In this document: positions 56,155-64,000 of the stretch, piece after piece
How the letters are laid out: every line of letters starts with the position of its first letter
How positions within the stretch are numbered: the stretch's first letter is position 1
From: Bradyrhizobium sp. 190
Lineage (GTDB): Bacteria > Pseudomonadota > Alphaproteobacteria > Rhizobiales > Xanthobacteraceae
Direction: 5' to 3'
Assembly (NCBI RefSeq): GCF_023073415.1
Contig: NZ_JADPJL010000008.1
Span: 434,001-498,000, forward strand
DNA length: 64,000 nucleotides
Translations under genes and position numbers: made by a program
Notes under the pieces: generated by a model
Databases searched by the model: none
Told to the model about the DNA's origin: nothing
What the model saw: the letters and a program-made list of their open reading frames with translations, nothing else

Positions 56155-56360
56155 TCGCTCCGCTCAGGGTTTCCGCAATGGACCAATCAGAAAAAGCTGG
56201 CAGGCCGCCTCGGCGACCTGCCATCACCTCATCTAGCACGAACAAGGCGTTTTGACGCCAGAAGGTTCGTATCCGGGATAGCACGGTCAGCACCGACAGC
56301 GCGCCCGCCGACGCGACGTAAACCGCAAGGACTTTGAAGGGCTTGCCGCCGTCTCGGCAC

Positions 56361-57139
56361 CTATCGCTTGATCCCCTCGAAACTTGCCGCGATGCCGCGC
56401 TGGAACAGCGACCAGTCGAAGCCGAGCGCCAGCGCGACATAGCCGCGCTCAATCATCCGGTTGGCCTGTTCGGCGGTGCGGGCAACGCCGCCGATCGGCA
56501 CGCCGCTCTTGAGGATGCCTGCCTCGGCGCGCGCCATCAACTCCAGCACTTCCGGATCGTCGGGCAGGCCGCGCTTGTTGATCGAGGTCGCGAGGTCGCC
56601 GGGACCGATCACCGCAAGGTCGATGCCAGGCGTCGCCATGATCTCGTCGATGCGGTTGACCGCTTCGACATGCTCGATGGTGATTATGCAGATCATGTCG
56701 TCGTCCGCCGTCGCCATGTAATCCGCCATAGACACGCCCCAGCGGAACGGCGCGTGGAACGGGCCCCACAGCCGGTCGCCTTTCGGCGGGTAGCGCATGC
56801 TACGCACGGCCTTTTCGGCATCAGCGCGGCTGCAGATCATCGGGAAGTTGATGCCGAGCGCGCCGAGGTCCATCGGCGCTTTCGCCAGCCACGGCTCGTT
56901 GGCGGCAATCCGCCCATCGGCACGCAGGGCGTACCGGCTGTTGCGGTGATCATCGCGTGCGCCGAGCCGAGATCGATCGGCCCGTGCTCGAGATCGACGA
57001 TGATCCAGTCGATCCCGGAACGGGCCATGATCTGCACGGTCTGAATGGAGGGGATGGTCGCGATCGCGCCGAAGGTGGGGCGGCCGTCCCGCCATAGCTG
57101 GCGCAGACGGTTGAGCGGCGCAGGTTTTGTGGAGGTCAA
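56361..57139 (-). pseudogene. HpcH/HpaI-family aldolase, frameshifted
   Basis: The N-terminal part, from TTG 57139 (xTSTKPAPLNRLRQLWRDGR) through GIDWIIVDLEHGPIDLGSAH and AMITATAGTPCVPM, and the C-terminal part (IAANEPWLAKAPMDLGALGI to ASFEGIKR) lie in two frames that change at about 56911-56914. One missing base (ATGGGCGGATT where ATGGTGCGGATT would fit) explains this. Both halves are well conserved: metal-site EHVEAVNRIDEIMATPGIDL and DLAVIGPGDLATSI. The family cleaves hydroxy-oxo acids such as 4-hydroxy-2-oxovalerate-type substrates. Recent inactivation or a sequencing error are both possible. Confidence 0.85.
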
Positions 57140-57291
57140 GGCGGGAGCTCCCTGGTCGTGTCGGCCGGCAGCAGCATAAAGATAAATTGATGACGTATCG
57201 AGCCAGTGTTTTCTCATCGCATTCGCCGCGCCACGATTCCGGCGCAAGAGGCGAGCAACGCAGTGCGAGGCTTGGCTTGAAGGATGTGTTC

Positions 57292-58149
57292 ATGATGATC
57301 GATCGACGAACTCTGTTGGCTGCGGCATCCAGCTTCGTGCTCGCGCCGGCTTTCGCGGAAGAGGCGCCGCCGGCACTTGCGGCCTACGAGCGCGAGACCG
57401 GCGGACGGATCGGCCTGTACGCCGAAAATCTATCGAGCGGCGCGAAGGTCGCATGGCGCGCCGACGAGCGCTTCGTGATGTGCAGCACGTTCAAAGCCTC
57501 GCTCGCCGCCTGCGTGCTGGCGCGGGTCGACCGTGGCGAAGATCGTCTCGAGGACAAGATCGCCTACAAGTCCCAGGACATTCTCGACTATGCGCCGGTG
57601 GCCAAACACAACCTTCCTGAAGGCGCGATGTCGGTGTCCGACATGTGCAAGGCCACCGTCGAGCTCAGCGACAACACTTGCGCCAACCTGTTGCTGGCGC
57701 GGGTCGGCGGCCCGGCTGCGCTGACTGCGTTCTGGCGAGCGAGCGGAGATACGGTCTCGCGCCTCGATCACAACGAGCCGGAACTCAATCGCTCGCGGCC
57801 CGGCAATCCTCAGGACACCACCACGCCTGCCGCCATGGCCGGAAATTTGCGCCGCTTCCTGCTCGGCGCCGTGCTCAAGCCGGCGTCACGCGACCACCTC
57901 ACCGAATGGATGGTGGGCTGCAAGACCGGTGACAAGCGGCTGCGCGCGGGCCTGCCCAAAGACTGGAAGATCGGCGACAAGACCGGCAACAACGGCAAGG
58001 ACGCCTGCGGCGACATCGCGATGGCTTGGCCAAACGCGGGCGGGCCGGTACTGATTTGCGCCTACACGCAAGGCGGTAAGCCGACGGCACAGCAATTCGA
58101 AACGGTTTTTGCGGAAATCGGGCGAATGGCGGGCCAGCAATTGGGCTAG
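57292..58149 (+). CDS. Class A beta-lactamase
   Basis: 285 aa from ATG 57292 (ATG 57295 is an alternative). Twin-arginine-like signal MMIDRRTLLAAASSFVLAPA cut near FAEEA. All class A motifs are present: S65-T-F-K68 (SxxK), S126-D-N128, E162-P-E-L-N166 (ExxLN of the omega loop) and K230-T-G232. A Cys precedes the catalytic serine (MCSTFK), a feature also seen in carbapenemase-like and some environmental enzymes. Secreted to the periplasm; substrate range cannot be read from this. A degenerate partial copy is at 61062-61342. Confidence 0.95.
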   Translation: MMIDRRTLLAAASSFVLAPAFAEEAPPALAAYERETGGRIGLYAENLSSGAKVAWRADERFVMCSTFKASLAACVLARVDRGEDRLEDKIAYKSQDILDYAPVAKHNLPEGAMSVSDMCKATVELSDNTCANLLLARVGGPAALTAFWRASGDTVSRLDHNEPELNRSRPGNPQDTTTPAAMAGNLRRFLLGAVLKPASRDHLTEWMVGCKTGDKRLRAGLPKDWKIGDKTGNNGKDACGDIAMAWPNAGGPVLICAYTQGGKPTAQQFETVFAEIGRMAGQQLG

Positions 58150-58738
58150 GCGTGCACTCATGAATCCGGCGATAGCGCGCCGGCCGCATGTCGGCCTTAC
58201 CCCGAAAGCAGACGTCGGGCGGGCAGGTCGGCACGTCAGCTAATGGGCACCCGAAGGCAATGTTATGGAGTCAAAAAGAGGCCGCCAGCCCCACAGCCTC
58301 TTCAGCGCAATGATCAGGCCGGTCTGCCTGCTCGACCGGGCCCGACACCCCGCGCAACCATTATCGTAGATACGTCCCGTCAGGCCTGGCCCGCTTGCCG
58401 CCGCTGGGAGCGGGAGTATATTGGGTCGATGGCTTGTCAGCTCGCCCGATCTGAAAGCGTTCTTGTTCGCCACGCCTTTTTTCGGTGGGCCTCTCAGACG
58501 CAAGCCTGGAGCTCCTGGTCTCAATGCTGGTCGAGCGCCGCTTCGACGCCGGTGCCACTGTCGTGCCGGAAGGAGATCGGCGGCTCCGCCGCGCCGACAA
58601 TCGTATTGCCGAGCTGCAGATGCTTCACGCGAGTCAATGACGCAGATTCGCGTGCGTCATGTGGGTTGAGATGAAACTGCGACCAGCAAAAATGGTCAAG
58701 TCGTCGGCGCGGGTGAACCCTGATGAGGAGAAACAGAC
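58150..58738. other. 589-nt stretch, mostly without recognised genes
   Basis: Larger frames here look like antisense shadows. One short plus-strand frame (58485-58640) is listed separately. A GC-rich stretch (tgtcggccttaccccgaaagcag, about 58191) resembles other intergenic sequences of this window. No terminator was identified. Confidence 0.5.
58485..58640 (+). CDS. Possible 51-aa helical protein
   Basis: GTG start; the frame reads VGLSDASLELLVSMLVERRF DAGATVVPEGDRRLRRADNR IAELQMLHASQ then TGA. The heptad-like leucines suggest a short coiled coil. It has no clear ribosome site. Could be a genuine small protein or the remnant end of a longer gene. I do not recognise the family. Confidence 0.3.
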   Translation: MGLSDASLELLVSMLVERRFDAGATVVPEGDRRLRRADNRIAELQMLHASQ

Positions 58739-59152
58739 ATGACCAAGGCATTCATCGGCTTGATCGTAGCGTTAGCCGTTCTGTGGACGTCCAGCGCCAT
58801 CGCTCAGACCGCTGAGCCGCAGCCTGCGCCGAAGATCGTGGTCGATGCGCCCTTGCCCGAACCGTTGAGCCGCGGAGTCGTGTTCATCCAGTACCGCACC
58901 GAAAATCTGCAGATCGTCCCGGTGTTCGGCCCGAACGCCATCGATGTGTCGCCCCGCATAGGGCATCTCCATGTGGCGGTTGATGGCGCGTCGTGGATCT
59001 GGGCCGAAACCAGCGGCGGGCCCATCATTATCGCGGGCCTTCCTGAGGGACCGCATAAAGTCGAGATTACGCCCGTCAATGCAAACCATCAGCCCCTGGA
59101 TCGAAGCGTCGTCGTCGAATTCGTGATCCCCGGAAAAAAGGCGGCGAAATAG
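58739..59152 (+). CDS. Periplasmic DUF6130-like protein
   Basis: 137 aa; signal peptide MTKAFIGLIVALAVLWTSSA (cut near IAQTA). Core: FIQYRTENLQIVPVFGPNAI, DVSPRIGHLHVAVDGASWIW, GGPIIIAGLPEGPHKVEITP VNANHQPLDRSVVVEFVIP. The GHLHV and GPHKV-NANHQPLD motifs with several histidines resemble DUF6130, a small Greek-key-like secreted family; possible metal binding is inference. GAGGAG precedes the ATG. Unrelated to its neighbours by function. Confidence 0.7.
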   Translation: MTKAFIGLIVALAVLWTSSAIAQTAEPQPAPKIVVDAPLPEPLSRGVVFIQYRTENLQIVPVFGPNAIDVSPRIGHLHVAVDGASWIWAETSGGPIIIAGLPEGPHKVEITPVNANHQPLDRSVVVEFVIPGKKAAK

Positions 59153-59448
59153 GGACCTCCGTTCGGCGACGGGCTGGTTGCATAGGTCGTATTCGCGCGG
59201 ACGCAACCAGTAAGCCGAGAGCCAGCCCGGCGATTGTCGCAATCAATCCCGTCCCTGATCGACATCCCTTGTGTCCGTGCGGAGATGCACTTTCTGCAAT
59301 CGGTTGCGCACGAACATGCCGAGCAAGGCGCTGTGCGGATGCAGACGACGCGATGAGGCTGCTCGGCAGCGGCTTCATGATTCCATCCGCGGGGCAGCAA
59401 GGCGCCTCACGCGAAACTTTTTAGGACCCGCAGGTCGGCAGCCTGGCC

Positions 59449-60567
59449 TTAATATTTTCTGACAACGGGTTTTGTTGTCGGAGGCGCTCCGGGCGCGGGC
59501 GGCGAGATGGCAAAGGTCACCCAGGCATTCCAGCCGGCTGGCCGGTTTTCCTCAGCGAACTCGCCGTAAGCCTTTAGATTGAGATAGCCCTGCATGTCGC
59601 CGACCGGAAAAAGGAATCCGATCTGGGGACCGACGCCAACCACCTGCGACTGGAAGCAGCCGACACGGTTGCCTGAACCGCTGTCGCAGCCGAGCTCCTT
59701 GTAGACATAGCCCACGAGGCCAACCATGACCTGTTTCGACAGGAATTGCGATGCACCCCAGTCGAAGTGCATATCGACGCCGCTTTGATATTGCGTCGAG
59801 GGGTTCTTGAAATTGTAGGTGAAGCCGAGCACGCCGGAGAATTCGTGGCCGGTCTGCGGGTTGAAATAGGTATAGCCGCCGCCGCCGTCGATCGCGCCGT
59901 GTCCGATGCCGAGGTTCGACAGGCGCGTTGACTCGTAAGCGCCAACCGGGATGCCGCCCGTGACGTAGGTCATGTAGTTGTGGACGCCGGCGTTCCAGCG
60001 CAAGGCGAATTGCGGCACCAGGTCCCCAAAGCCCCATGTCGTGTCGCTGATGCTGTCGGACCGCGAGAAGGGGATGCTGTTGCCCAACGGGCCCGTGATC
60101 ACGCCTGACAAGGTCCCTGCCAGGCTGGTGCCGACGACGCCATACGCTGCTACGAGGGACACCGACGCCTGGCCGCCGAGCACCGGCGTCTCGAATACAT
60201 AGGTCGGGATCACAAAGCCAAGATTGCCCGTGGCGTTGACACTCAAATTCAGATTTGCGTTGACTGTAAGATTGCCCGGAACCCTGCCGAGCGAGAATTC
60301 ACGCGCACGCGCGACGTCGGCGCCGGCGGATACGGAGGTATGGTAGTAGACCGTCGCCAGTGACCAACCCGGCTGCTGCGGCGTGGCCGCGAGGCTTCCA
60401 AAGAAGCCAGGGACCCAGAAGCTGATGCCGTTTTCGTCGGCCAGCGCAGAATGAGAAAAAAACATGATCGCGGGAGCCAGGACGGTTGCAGCAAGGCCAA
60501 GTCTGCGTCGACGTGCTGAGATTGGCCGCCCGCTTTTCGCCGCGGCTAGTGCAATTCTCGCTGTCAT
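59449..60567 (-). CDS. Outer-membrane beta-barrel protein, SphA/MetA-pathway transporter type
   Basis: 372 aa. N-terminal signal: MTARIALAAAKSGRPISARR, then RLGLAATVLAPAIMFFSHSALA. The mature part has alternating beta-strand-like segments: SFWVPGFFGSLAATPQQPGW, ATVYYHTSVSAGADVARARE, LNLSVNATGNLGFVIPTYVF, GFGDLVPQFALRWNAGVHNY, YVTGGIPVGAYESTRLSNLG and a C-terminal WNAWVTFAISPP. This matches the phenol-degradation MetA/SphA-type porin-like proteins for uptake of hydrophobic substrates. Substrate unknown. Ends KPVVRKY, unusual for a barrel (not terminal F). Confidence 0.82.
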   Translation of the reverse strand: MTARIALAAAKSGRPISARRRRLGLAATVLAPAIMFFSHSALADENGISFWVPGFFGSLAATPQQPGWSLATVYYHTSVSAGADVARAREFSLGRVPGNLTVNANLNLSVNATGNLGFVIPTYVFETPVLGGQASVSLVAAYGVVGTSLAGTLSGVITGPLGNSIPFSRSDSISDTTWGFGDLVPQFALRWNAGVHNYMTYVTGGIPVGAYESTRLSNLGIGHGAIDGGGGYTYFNPQTGHEFSGVLGFTYNFKNPSTQYQSGVDMHFDWGASQFLSKQVMVGLVGYVYKELGCDSGSGNRVGCFQSQVVGVGPQIGFLFPVGDMQGYLNLKAYGEFAEENRPAGWNAWVTFAISPPAPGAPPTTKPVVRKY

Positions 60568-60957
60568 ATTGTGCCCCGTACGTGTGTCGACTCTCCATTA
60601 AAAATTCGGCGACATCGTAACCCCCGAGCAGGCGGGGCTCACCACGCAAATTCAGCCAGGGTTCATTTGCCAGAAAAAAGATGAGCACTGCGACCAACGA
60701 GCCACAGGGGCTAGAGCGGTGAGATGGCCGTGGAACTAACTGCTACGGCGTCCGCAGGTCCGGTTCCATCGATCGGCCAATCGGAAATGCAACAATTGGT
60801 TTGGGATTTTCGCACCCATCACGCGCTTAGTTACATCGTGAGTGAGGGTTGTGCGGTCGAGACGAGCGATTTGACGCTCGTCCGCTTTGGTGACGGCCTG
60901 CGTTTCACATAGTGCCTTCAGGCTGCCAGCACGAACTGCATTCCCATTGAGTCGACA
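60568..60957. other. 390-nt stretch upstream of the outer-membrane gene
   Basis: A plus-strand frame at 60724-60912 (62 codons, QSEMQQLVWDFRTHHALSYI) has no known family and no ribosome site of note; it may be spurious. The promoter of the outer-membrane gene should lie at its low-coordinate end. The remaining sequence abuts the murI-end echo at 60958. Confidence 0.4.
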
Positions 60958-61061
60958 CGCCATAGGCGACTTTACGCCGGGACGCGCCCGCCGAAGAACG
61001 GCATCAGTGCCTGGCTCAGCGCGTGCGGACGTTTGGACGTAAAGATCATCTCGGCGCCGGG
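60958..61061 (-). pseudogene. Echo of the murI 3' end (last ~29 codons)
   Basis: On the minus strand: PGAEMIFTSKRPHALSQALM PFFGGRVPA then TAA. The genuine MurI end reads AGAEMIFTSQRPHTLSRALM PFFGGRVPA. About 86% of bases match, with most changes silent, so it is a diverged copy of a murI 3' end, in frame and with its stop. At its 5' side it is fused to a beta-lactamase fragment of opposite orientation. Confidence 0.9.
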
Positions 61062-61342
61062 CAGAACCTTGCCGCAGGCGCGATGTCGGTATCCGACATG
61101 TGCAAGGCCACCGTCGAGCTCAGCGACAATACCTGCGCCTCCTGCTGCTGGCGCGGTCCGGCAGCCCGGCCGCGCTGACCGCGTTCTGGCGCTCGACGGG
61201 CGATACGGTCTCGCGGCTGGACCACAACGAGCCGGAACTGAAATCGCTCGCTGCCCGGCGCAAGGCGGTAAGCCAACCCCAAAGCAGTTCGAAGCGGTCT
61301 TCGCGGAAATCGGACGGATGGCAGGCCGGCAATTGGGCTAGG
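61062..61342 (+). pseudogene. Degenerate class A beta-lactamase fragment
   Basis: Matches the intact beta-lactamase gene from its SDN-motif region onward: MSVSDMCKATVELSDNTCA, then after a one-base deletion LLLARSGSPAALTAFWRSTG DTVSRLDHNEPEL, then GGKPTPKQFEAVFAEIGRMA GRQLG. About 270 bases (corresponding to 57797-58066 of the intact gene, including KTG) are missing, and no promoter or start survives. Even the sequence after the stop (taggcgcgcactca) resembles the intact gene. Non-functional. Confidence 0.93.
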
Positions 61343-61466
61343 CGCGCACTCACATCGAGCGCTTGGCCGGCCCTAAACCAGAGGGCTTTGCGACATCATT
61401 GACCGGACATCGGCGTTTCGTCCCGGTATACTCCCTTGCACAATAAACCCAGGGGAGGAGACAAAG

Positions 61467-61934
61467 ATGAGGACGATACTGGTCGCTGCCGCTCTTGCCG
61501 CCCTTACCGTCGGCGCATCTGCTCAGGACAAGCGCCCCGATTACGGCACAGCGGTCAATGCTGCGGGCGCGAAGAAGATCGCAGCCGGCGTCGTCGCCGA
61601 ATGCCAGAAGAACGGATGGAATGTGGCGGTCGCCGTGGTCGATAATCACGGATTCCTGGTGTATTTCGAACGCATGGACAACACGCAGACGGCCAGCATG
61701 GACATCGCCGTCGGCAAGGCGAGGGCCGCGGCGACCTATCGGCGCCCGACCCGCGTTTTCATGGAAGCGATCAATAAAGGCGGGTCAGCCACGATCACAC
61801 TTCCCGGTGTATTCGCCTCTCCCGGCGGAGTGCCGATCATGGTCGACGGCAAGGTCACTGGCGGCGTGGGCGTGAGCGGCGTCACCGGCGACCAGGACGA
61901 GCAATGCGCCAAGGCCGGCCTCGGGACGACATAG
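61467..61934 (+). CDS. GlcG/HbpS-family (DUF336) heme- or cofactor-binding protein
   Basis: 155 aa; signal peptide MRTILVAAALAALTVGASAQ. Core of the DUF336 fold: AAGAKKIAAGVVAECQKNGW NVAVAVVDNHGFLVYFERMD, ASMDIAVGKARAAATYRRPT, and FASPGGVPIMVDGKVTGGVG VSGVTGDQDEQCAKAG. Exported, so it belongs with the periplasmic HbpS/GlcG-like group; ligand unknown. GGGGAGGAGACAAAG gives a strong ribosome site. Confidence 0.92.
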   Translation: MRTILVAAALAALTVGASAQDKRPDYGTAVNAAGAKKIAAGVVAECQKNGWNVAVAVVDNHGFLVYFERMDNTQTASMDIAVGKARAAATYRRPTRVFMEAINKGGSATITLPGVFASPGGVPIMVDGKVTGGVGVSGVTGDQDEQCAKAGLGTT

Positions 61935-62135
61935 GAAATTGCATCCTGCGCTCCAGCGTACAAGCGCCGGCACGGTTCTGTTGTAGCCGTGCCGCGCCTT
62001 GACCAACGACCGGCACGCACAGGCCACAGTTGCGCGTCCGAAACGCGTGATGTGGGCTTCAGTGAAGATTTTCGTACGCCGGCCCTCGGAGCGTGCGGCA
62101 GTCGCGGCGCTTGATCCGCGCGACGCCGACGAGCC

Positions 62136-62558
62136 TTAGATGCGCACCACTGTCACTTGCATGAAACTCGTCGGCGGGTGGGCTTTCCGGAAGACGAGCT
62201 TTCCATTTTCAAGAAGGTACGAACAACCGGCTATGCCCTTGACTTCTTGGCCAAGCAAACCCGTATTGGTCGTAGGTGCGGCGAGCACAGCAAACTGGTC
62301 TCCAGTAAGCAACCTGGCGTCGATTTCGTTAAGATGGACCGCCGCCATCGGCGAGAACCTGTAATGACCGGTGGGTTTCAGATTGGGAAATGCCGCAGCC
62401 ACTTTATCTGAGCATTCCTTGATTATGGCGGGCGTAACGAGGGATTGCGCCGTTTCGGCCGCCCGATCCCTTATGGTCATGATACCACCGGGGCCGGTTA
62501 CACAGTTGGCCAAAAGCAACGCGCACCCGCCCAGCACAAGTATATTACGCAGCCTCAC
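62136..62558 (-). CDS. Small lipoprotein of unknown function
   Basis: 140 aa from GTG 62558 (VRLRNILVLGGCALLLANCV); a longer frame starts ATG 62603. Lipobox LLANC (cleavage before C19). Mature part: IRDRAAETAQSLVTPAIIKE CSDKVAAAFPNLKPTGHYRF SPMAAVHLNEIDARLLTGDQ and CSYLLENGKLVFRKAHPPTS. Anchored to a membrane by lipid; no known domain. Convergent with the GlcG-like gene and downstream of murI. Confidence 0.75.
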   Translation of the reverse strand: MRLRNILVLGGCALLLANCVTGPGGIMTIRDRAAETAQSLVTPAIIKECSDKVAAAFPNLKPTGHYRFSPMAAVHLNEIDARLLTGDQFAVLAAPTTNTGLLGQEVKGIAGCSYLLENGKLVFRKAHPPTSFMQVTVVRI

Positions 62559-62673
62559 GATTTCCCCCAACGCATGTGATGCTTTTTCATTCCTGAGATC
62601 CAACCCGGATGTCGCTTTTCGCGGCGGCTGAGTTACTTTCAGCCGGTTCCATTAATACGCGCCAAAGGCGACT

Positions 62674-63462
62674 CTACGCCGGGACGCGCCCACCGAAAAA
62701 CGGCATCAGGGCGCGGCTCAGCGTGTGCGGCCGCTGGGAGGTGAAGATCATCTCGGCGCCGGCCGTATCGCTTTCCCGGCCTGGAGATCCGAGCAGGCCG
62801 GACACACGCCGGGCGATGGCGGGCGCGGGATCGATCCAGTCGACCGGCCACGGCGCGAGCCTTGTCAGGCGGTCGAGCAGCAGCGGATAGTGGGTGCAGG
62901 CCAGCACGACGGTGTCGGTGCGATCCTCGCCATTTCCGACAAAGCAGGGGGCAAGCTCGGCTGCGATATCCGCATCGCTCACGTCGTTGCCGCTGAGGGC
63001 GGATTCGGCGAGCGAGGCGAGTTCTGCCGATCCCACCAGCGTCACGTCGCAGCCTTGCGCGAAATCATCGATCAGGCGCCTGGTGTATTCGCGCTTGACG
63101 GTGCCCCTGGTGCCGAGCACCGAAACGCGTTTGGTCTTCGAACTGGCGCAGGCCGGCTTGATCGCAGGCACGGTGCCGACGAACGGCACGCTATAGGCGC
63201 TGCGCAGATGCGACATCACGAGCGTGGAAGCGGTGTTGCAGGCAATCACCACCAAAGCCGGGGCGTGGCGCGCGATCAACTCGCCGACCAGCGGCACCAC
63301 GCGGGCAATGATCTCTTCCTCGCTGTGATGGCCATAGGGAAAGAACGCATCGTCGGCGACATAGACGTAGTGCGCGTCCGGCCGGGCGCGGACGATCTCG
63401 CGCAAGACCGTGAGACCGCCAAGGCCGGAGTCGAAGACGAGGATGGTGGGCGGGGCTGACAC
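62674..63462 (-). CDS. murI: Glutamate racemase
   Basis: 262 aa. Supplies D-glutamate for peptidoglycan. Two catalytic cysteines are in VIACNTASTLVMSHLRS (~residue 74) and VLACTHYPLLLDRL (~residue 189). N-terminal ILVFDSGLGGLTVLREIVRA contains the catalytic Asp region. Normal length. The last ~29 codons recur as a diverged echo at 60958-61061. Downstream on the chromosome is purB. Confidence 0.97.
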   Translation of the reverse strand: MSAPPTILVFDSGLGGLTVLREIVRARPDAHYVYVADDAFFPYGHHSEEEIIARVVPLVGELIARHAPALVVIACNTASTLVMSHLRSAYSVPFVGTVPAIKPACASSKTKRVSVLGTRGTVKREYTRRLIDDFAQGCDVTLVGSAELASLAESALSGNDVSDADIAAELAPCFVGNGEDRTDTVVLACTHYPLLLDRLTRLAPWPVDWIDPAPAIARRVSGLLGSPGRESDTAGAEMIFTSQRPHTLSRALMPFFGGRVPA

Positions 63463-63731
63463 GCTGCGACCTTAGCCGATCTGCGGTTACCGTTGGGTTG
63501 CTTTCAGTGTGCCGACGGCATCACGGAGCTTCTCGACGGCGGTTGCGACAATTTGGAATGATTTAAATCGGCTTGGCAAGGCCGGAAAACTGCTGGGGCG
63601 GGCGCCCAGGGCCAATTCAAGGCACCCGCAGAGAGGTTCGACCGATGGGTGAGGGAAGTCCCGCCAAACCGTTGCGCCGGTTGGAAATTCTCCAACTTGC
63701 AGCGTTTTGACCCTTTGCGCCGGCGGAACGA

Positions 63732-64000
63732 TCAACTCTCGCCGAACACGCGCTTGAAGATCGTATCGACGTGCTTGAAGTGATAGCCGAGGTCGAACTG
63801 CTCCTCGATGTCGGCATCGGTCAGATGCTTCTTCACGTCAGGATCTTTCTTGAGCAGCGTCTGGAAGTCGCCTTCGCCGCGCCAGACCGGCATGGCGTTG
63901 CGCTGGACGTATTTGTAGGCGTCCTCGCGGCTGGCGCCCTTTTGCGTCAGCGCGATCAGCAGCCGCTGCGAATGCACGAGGCCCCCGAGGCGGTCGAGGT
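63732..64000 (-). CDS. purB: Adenylosuccinate lyase, C-terminal part
   Basis: Only the last ~88 codons are in the window; the gene continues beyond the right edge. The end LVHSQRLLIALTQKGASRED AYKYVQRNAMPVWRGEGDFQ and DIEEQFDLGYHFKHVDTIFK RVFGES are typical of PurB. It acts in purine synthesis on SAICAR and adenylosuccinate. The ~270 nt between it and murI contain no gene that I can support; a partial frame at 63487-63735 looks like a shadow. Confidence 0.93.
   Translation of the reverse strand, partial: LDRLGGLVHSQRLLIALTQKGASREDAYKYVQRNAMPVWRGEGDFQTLLKKDPDVKKHLTDADIEEQFDLGYHFKHVDTIFKRVFGES

Noticed and set aside
60724..60912. 62-codon plus-strand frame as a gene
   Set aside because: No ribosome site, no family similarity and no supporting context.

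Overview
The window is about 64 kb of GC-rich alphaproteobacterial chromosome, most probably Bradyrhizobium or a close Nitrobacteraceae relative. The evidence is the gene content (DUF1476/zeta subunit, egtB-egtD, a class A beta-lactamase with a twin-arginine signal, many TctC/Bug binding proteins, cyanase with a CmpA/NrtA-type transporter) and several families of palindromic intergenic repeats typical of this group. It reads as core chromosome: gcvP-gcvH-gcvT behind a tandem glycine riboswitch, alaS, icd, trmJ, purC-purS-purQ-purL, bolA, grxD, rpsD, murI and the end of purB. Accessory genes fill the gaps between these landmarks. I saw no tRNA, rRNA, CRISPR array, integrase or transposase.

Layout. 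1-2170: glycine cleavage operon (minus strand) and its riboswitch. 2.4-11.1 kb: alaS and icd enclosing accessory genes, among them in-frame echoes of the last ~26 codons of alaS and the last ~10 codons of icd. 12.5-24.8 kb: a hydrolase/membrane fusion, TrmJ fused to a DUF559-like domain, a DUF1326-DUF2182 pair, RidA, a frameshifted TPR gene, a TctC binding protein and DUF4274. 22.9-28.9 kb: a sigma-54 activator divergent from a cyanate (or nitrate-type) ABC transporter and cyanase, with a clear -24/-12 promoter and palindromic upstream sites. 29-39.4 kb: a PEP mutase-family enzyme with a divergent LysR gene, the ATP synthase zeta subunit, then purCSQ, a TctC gene and purL. 39.5-47.4 kb: acyltransferase, small membrane proteins, bolA, ltrA, the ergothioneine genes egtB/egtD, grxD and a macrodomain protein. 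47.4-54.4 kb: two serine hydrolases, a secreted GH1 enzyme, a GH17-type membrane protein and threonine aldolase. 54.5-64 kb: rpsD, an E2-like acyltransferase, a frameshifted HpaI-type aldolase, a class A beta-lactamase, an outer-membrane protein, a fused remnant (murI 3' end plus beta-lactamase), a GlcG-like protein, murI and purB.

The most notable observations are: (1) homeologous echoes of the 3' ends of alaS, icd and murI, which look like scars of exchange or duplication of whole intergenic intervals; (2) the sigma-54 controlled cyanate regulon; (3) two conserved genes, a LysR regulator and a macrodomain protein, that have no ATG/GTG/TTG start and appear to begin at CTG; (4) REP-like palindromes that supply the last codons and stop of at least three genes; and (5) the TrmJ-DUF559 fusion, in which the usual nuclease-like motif is altered.
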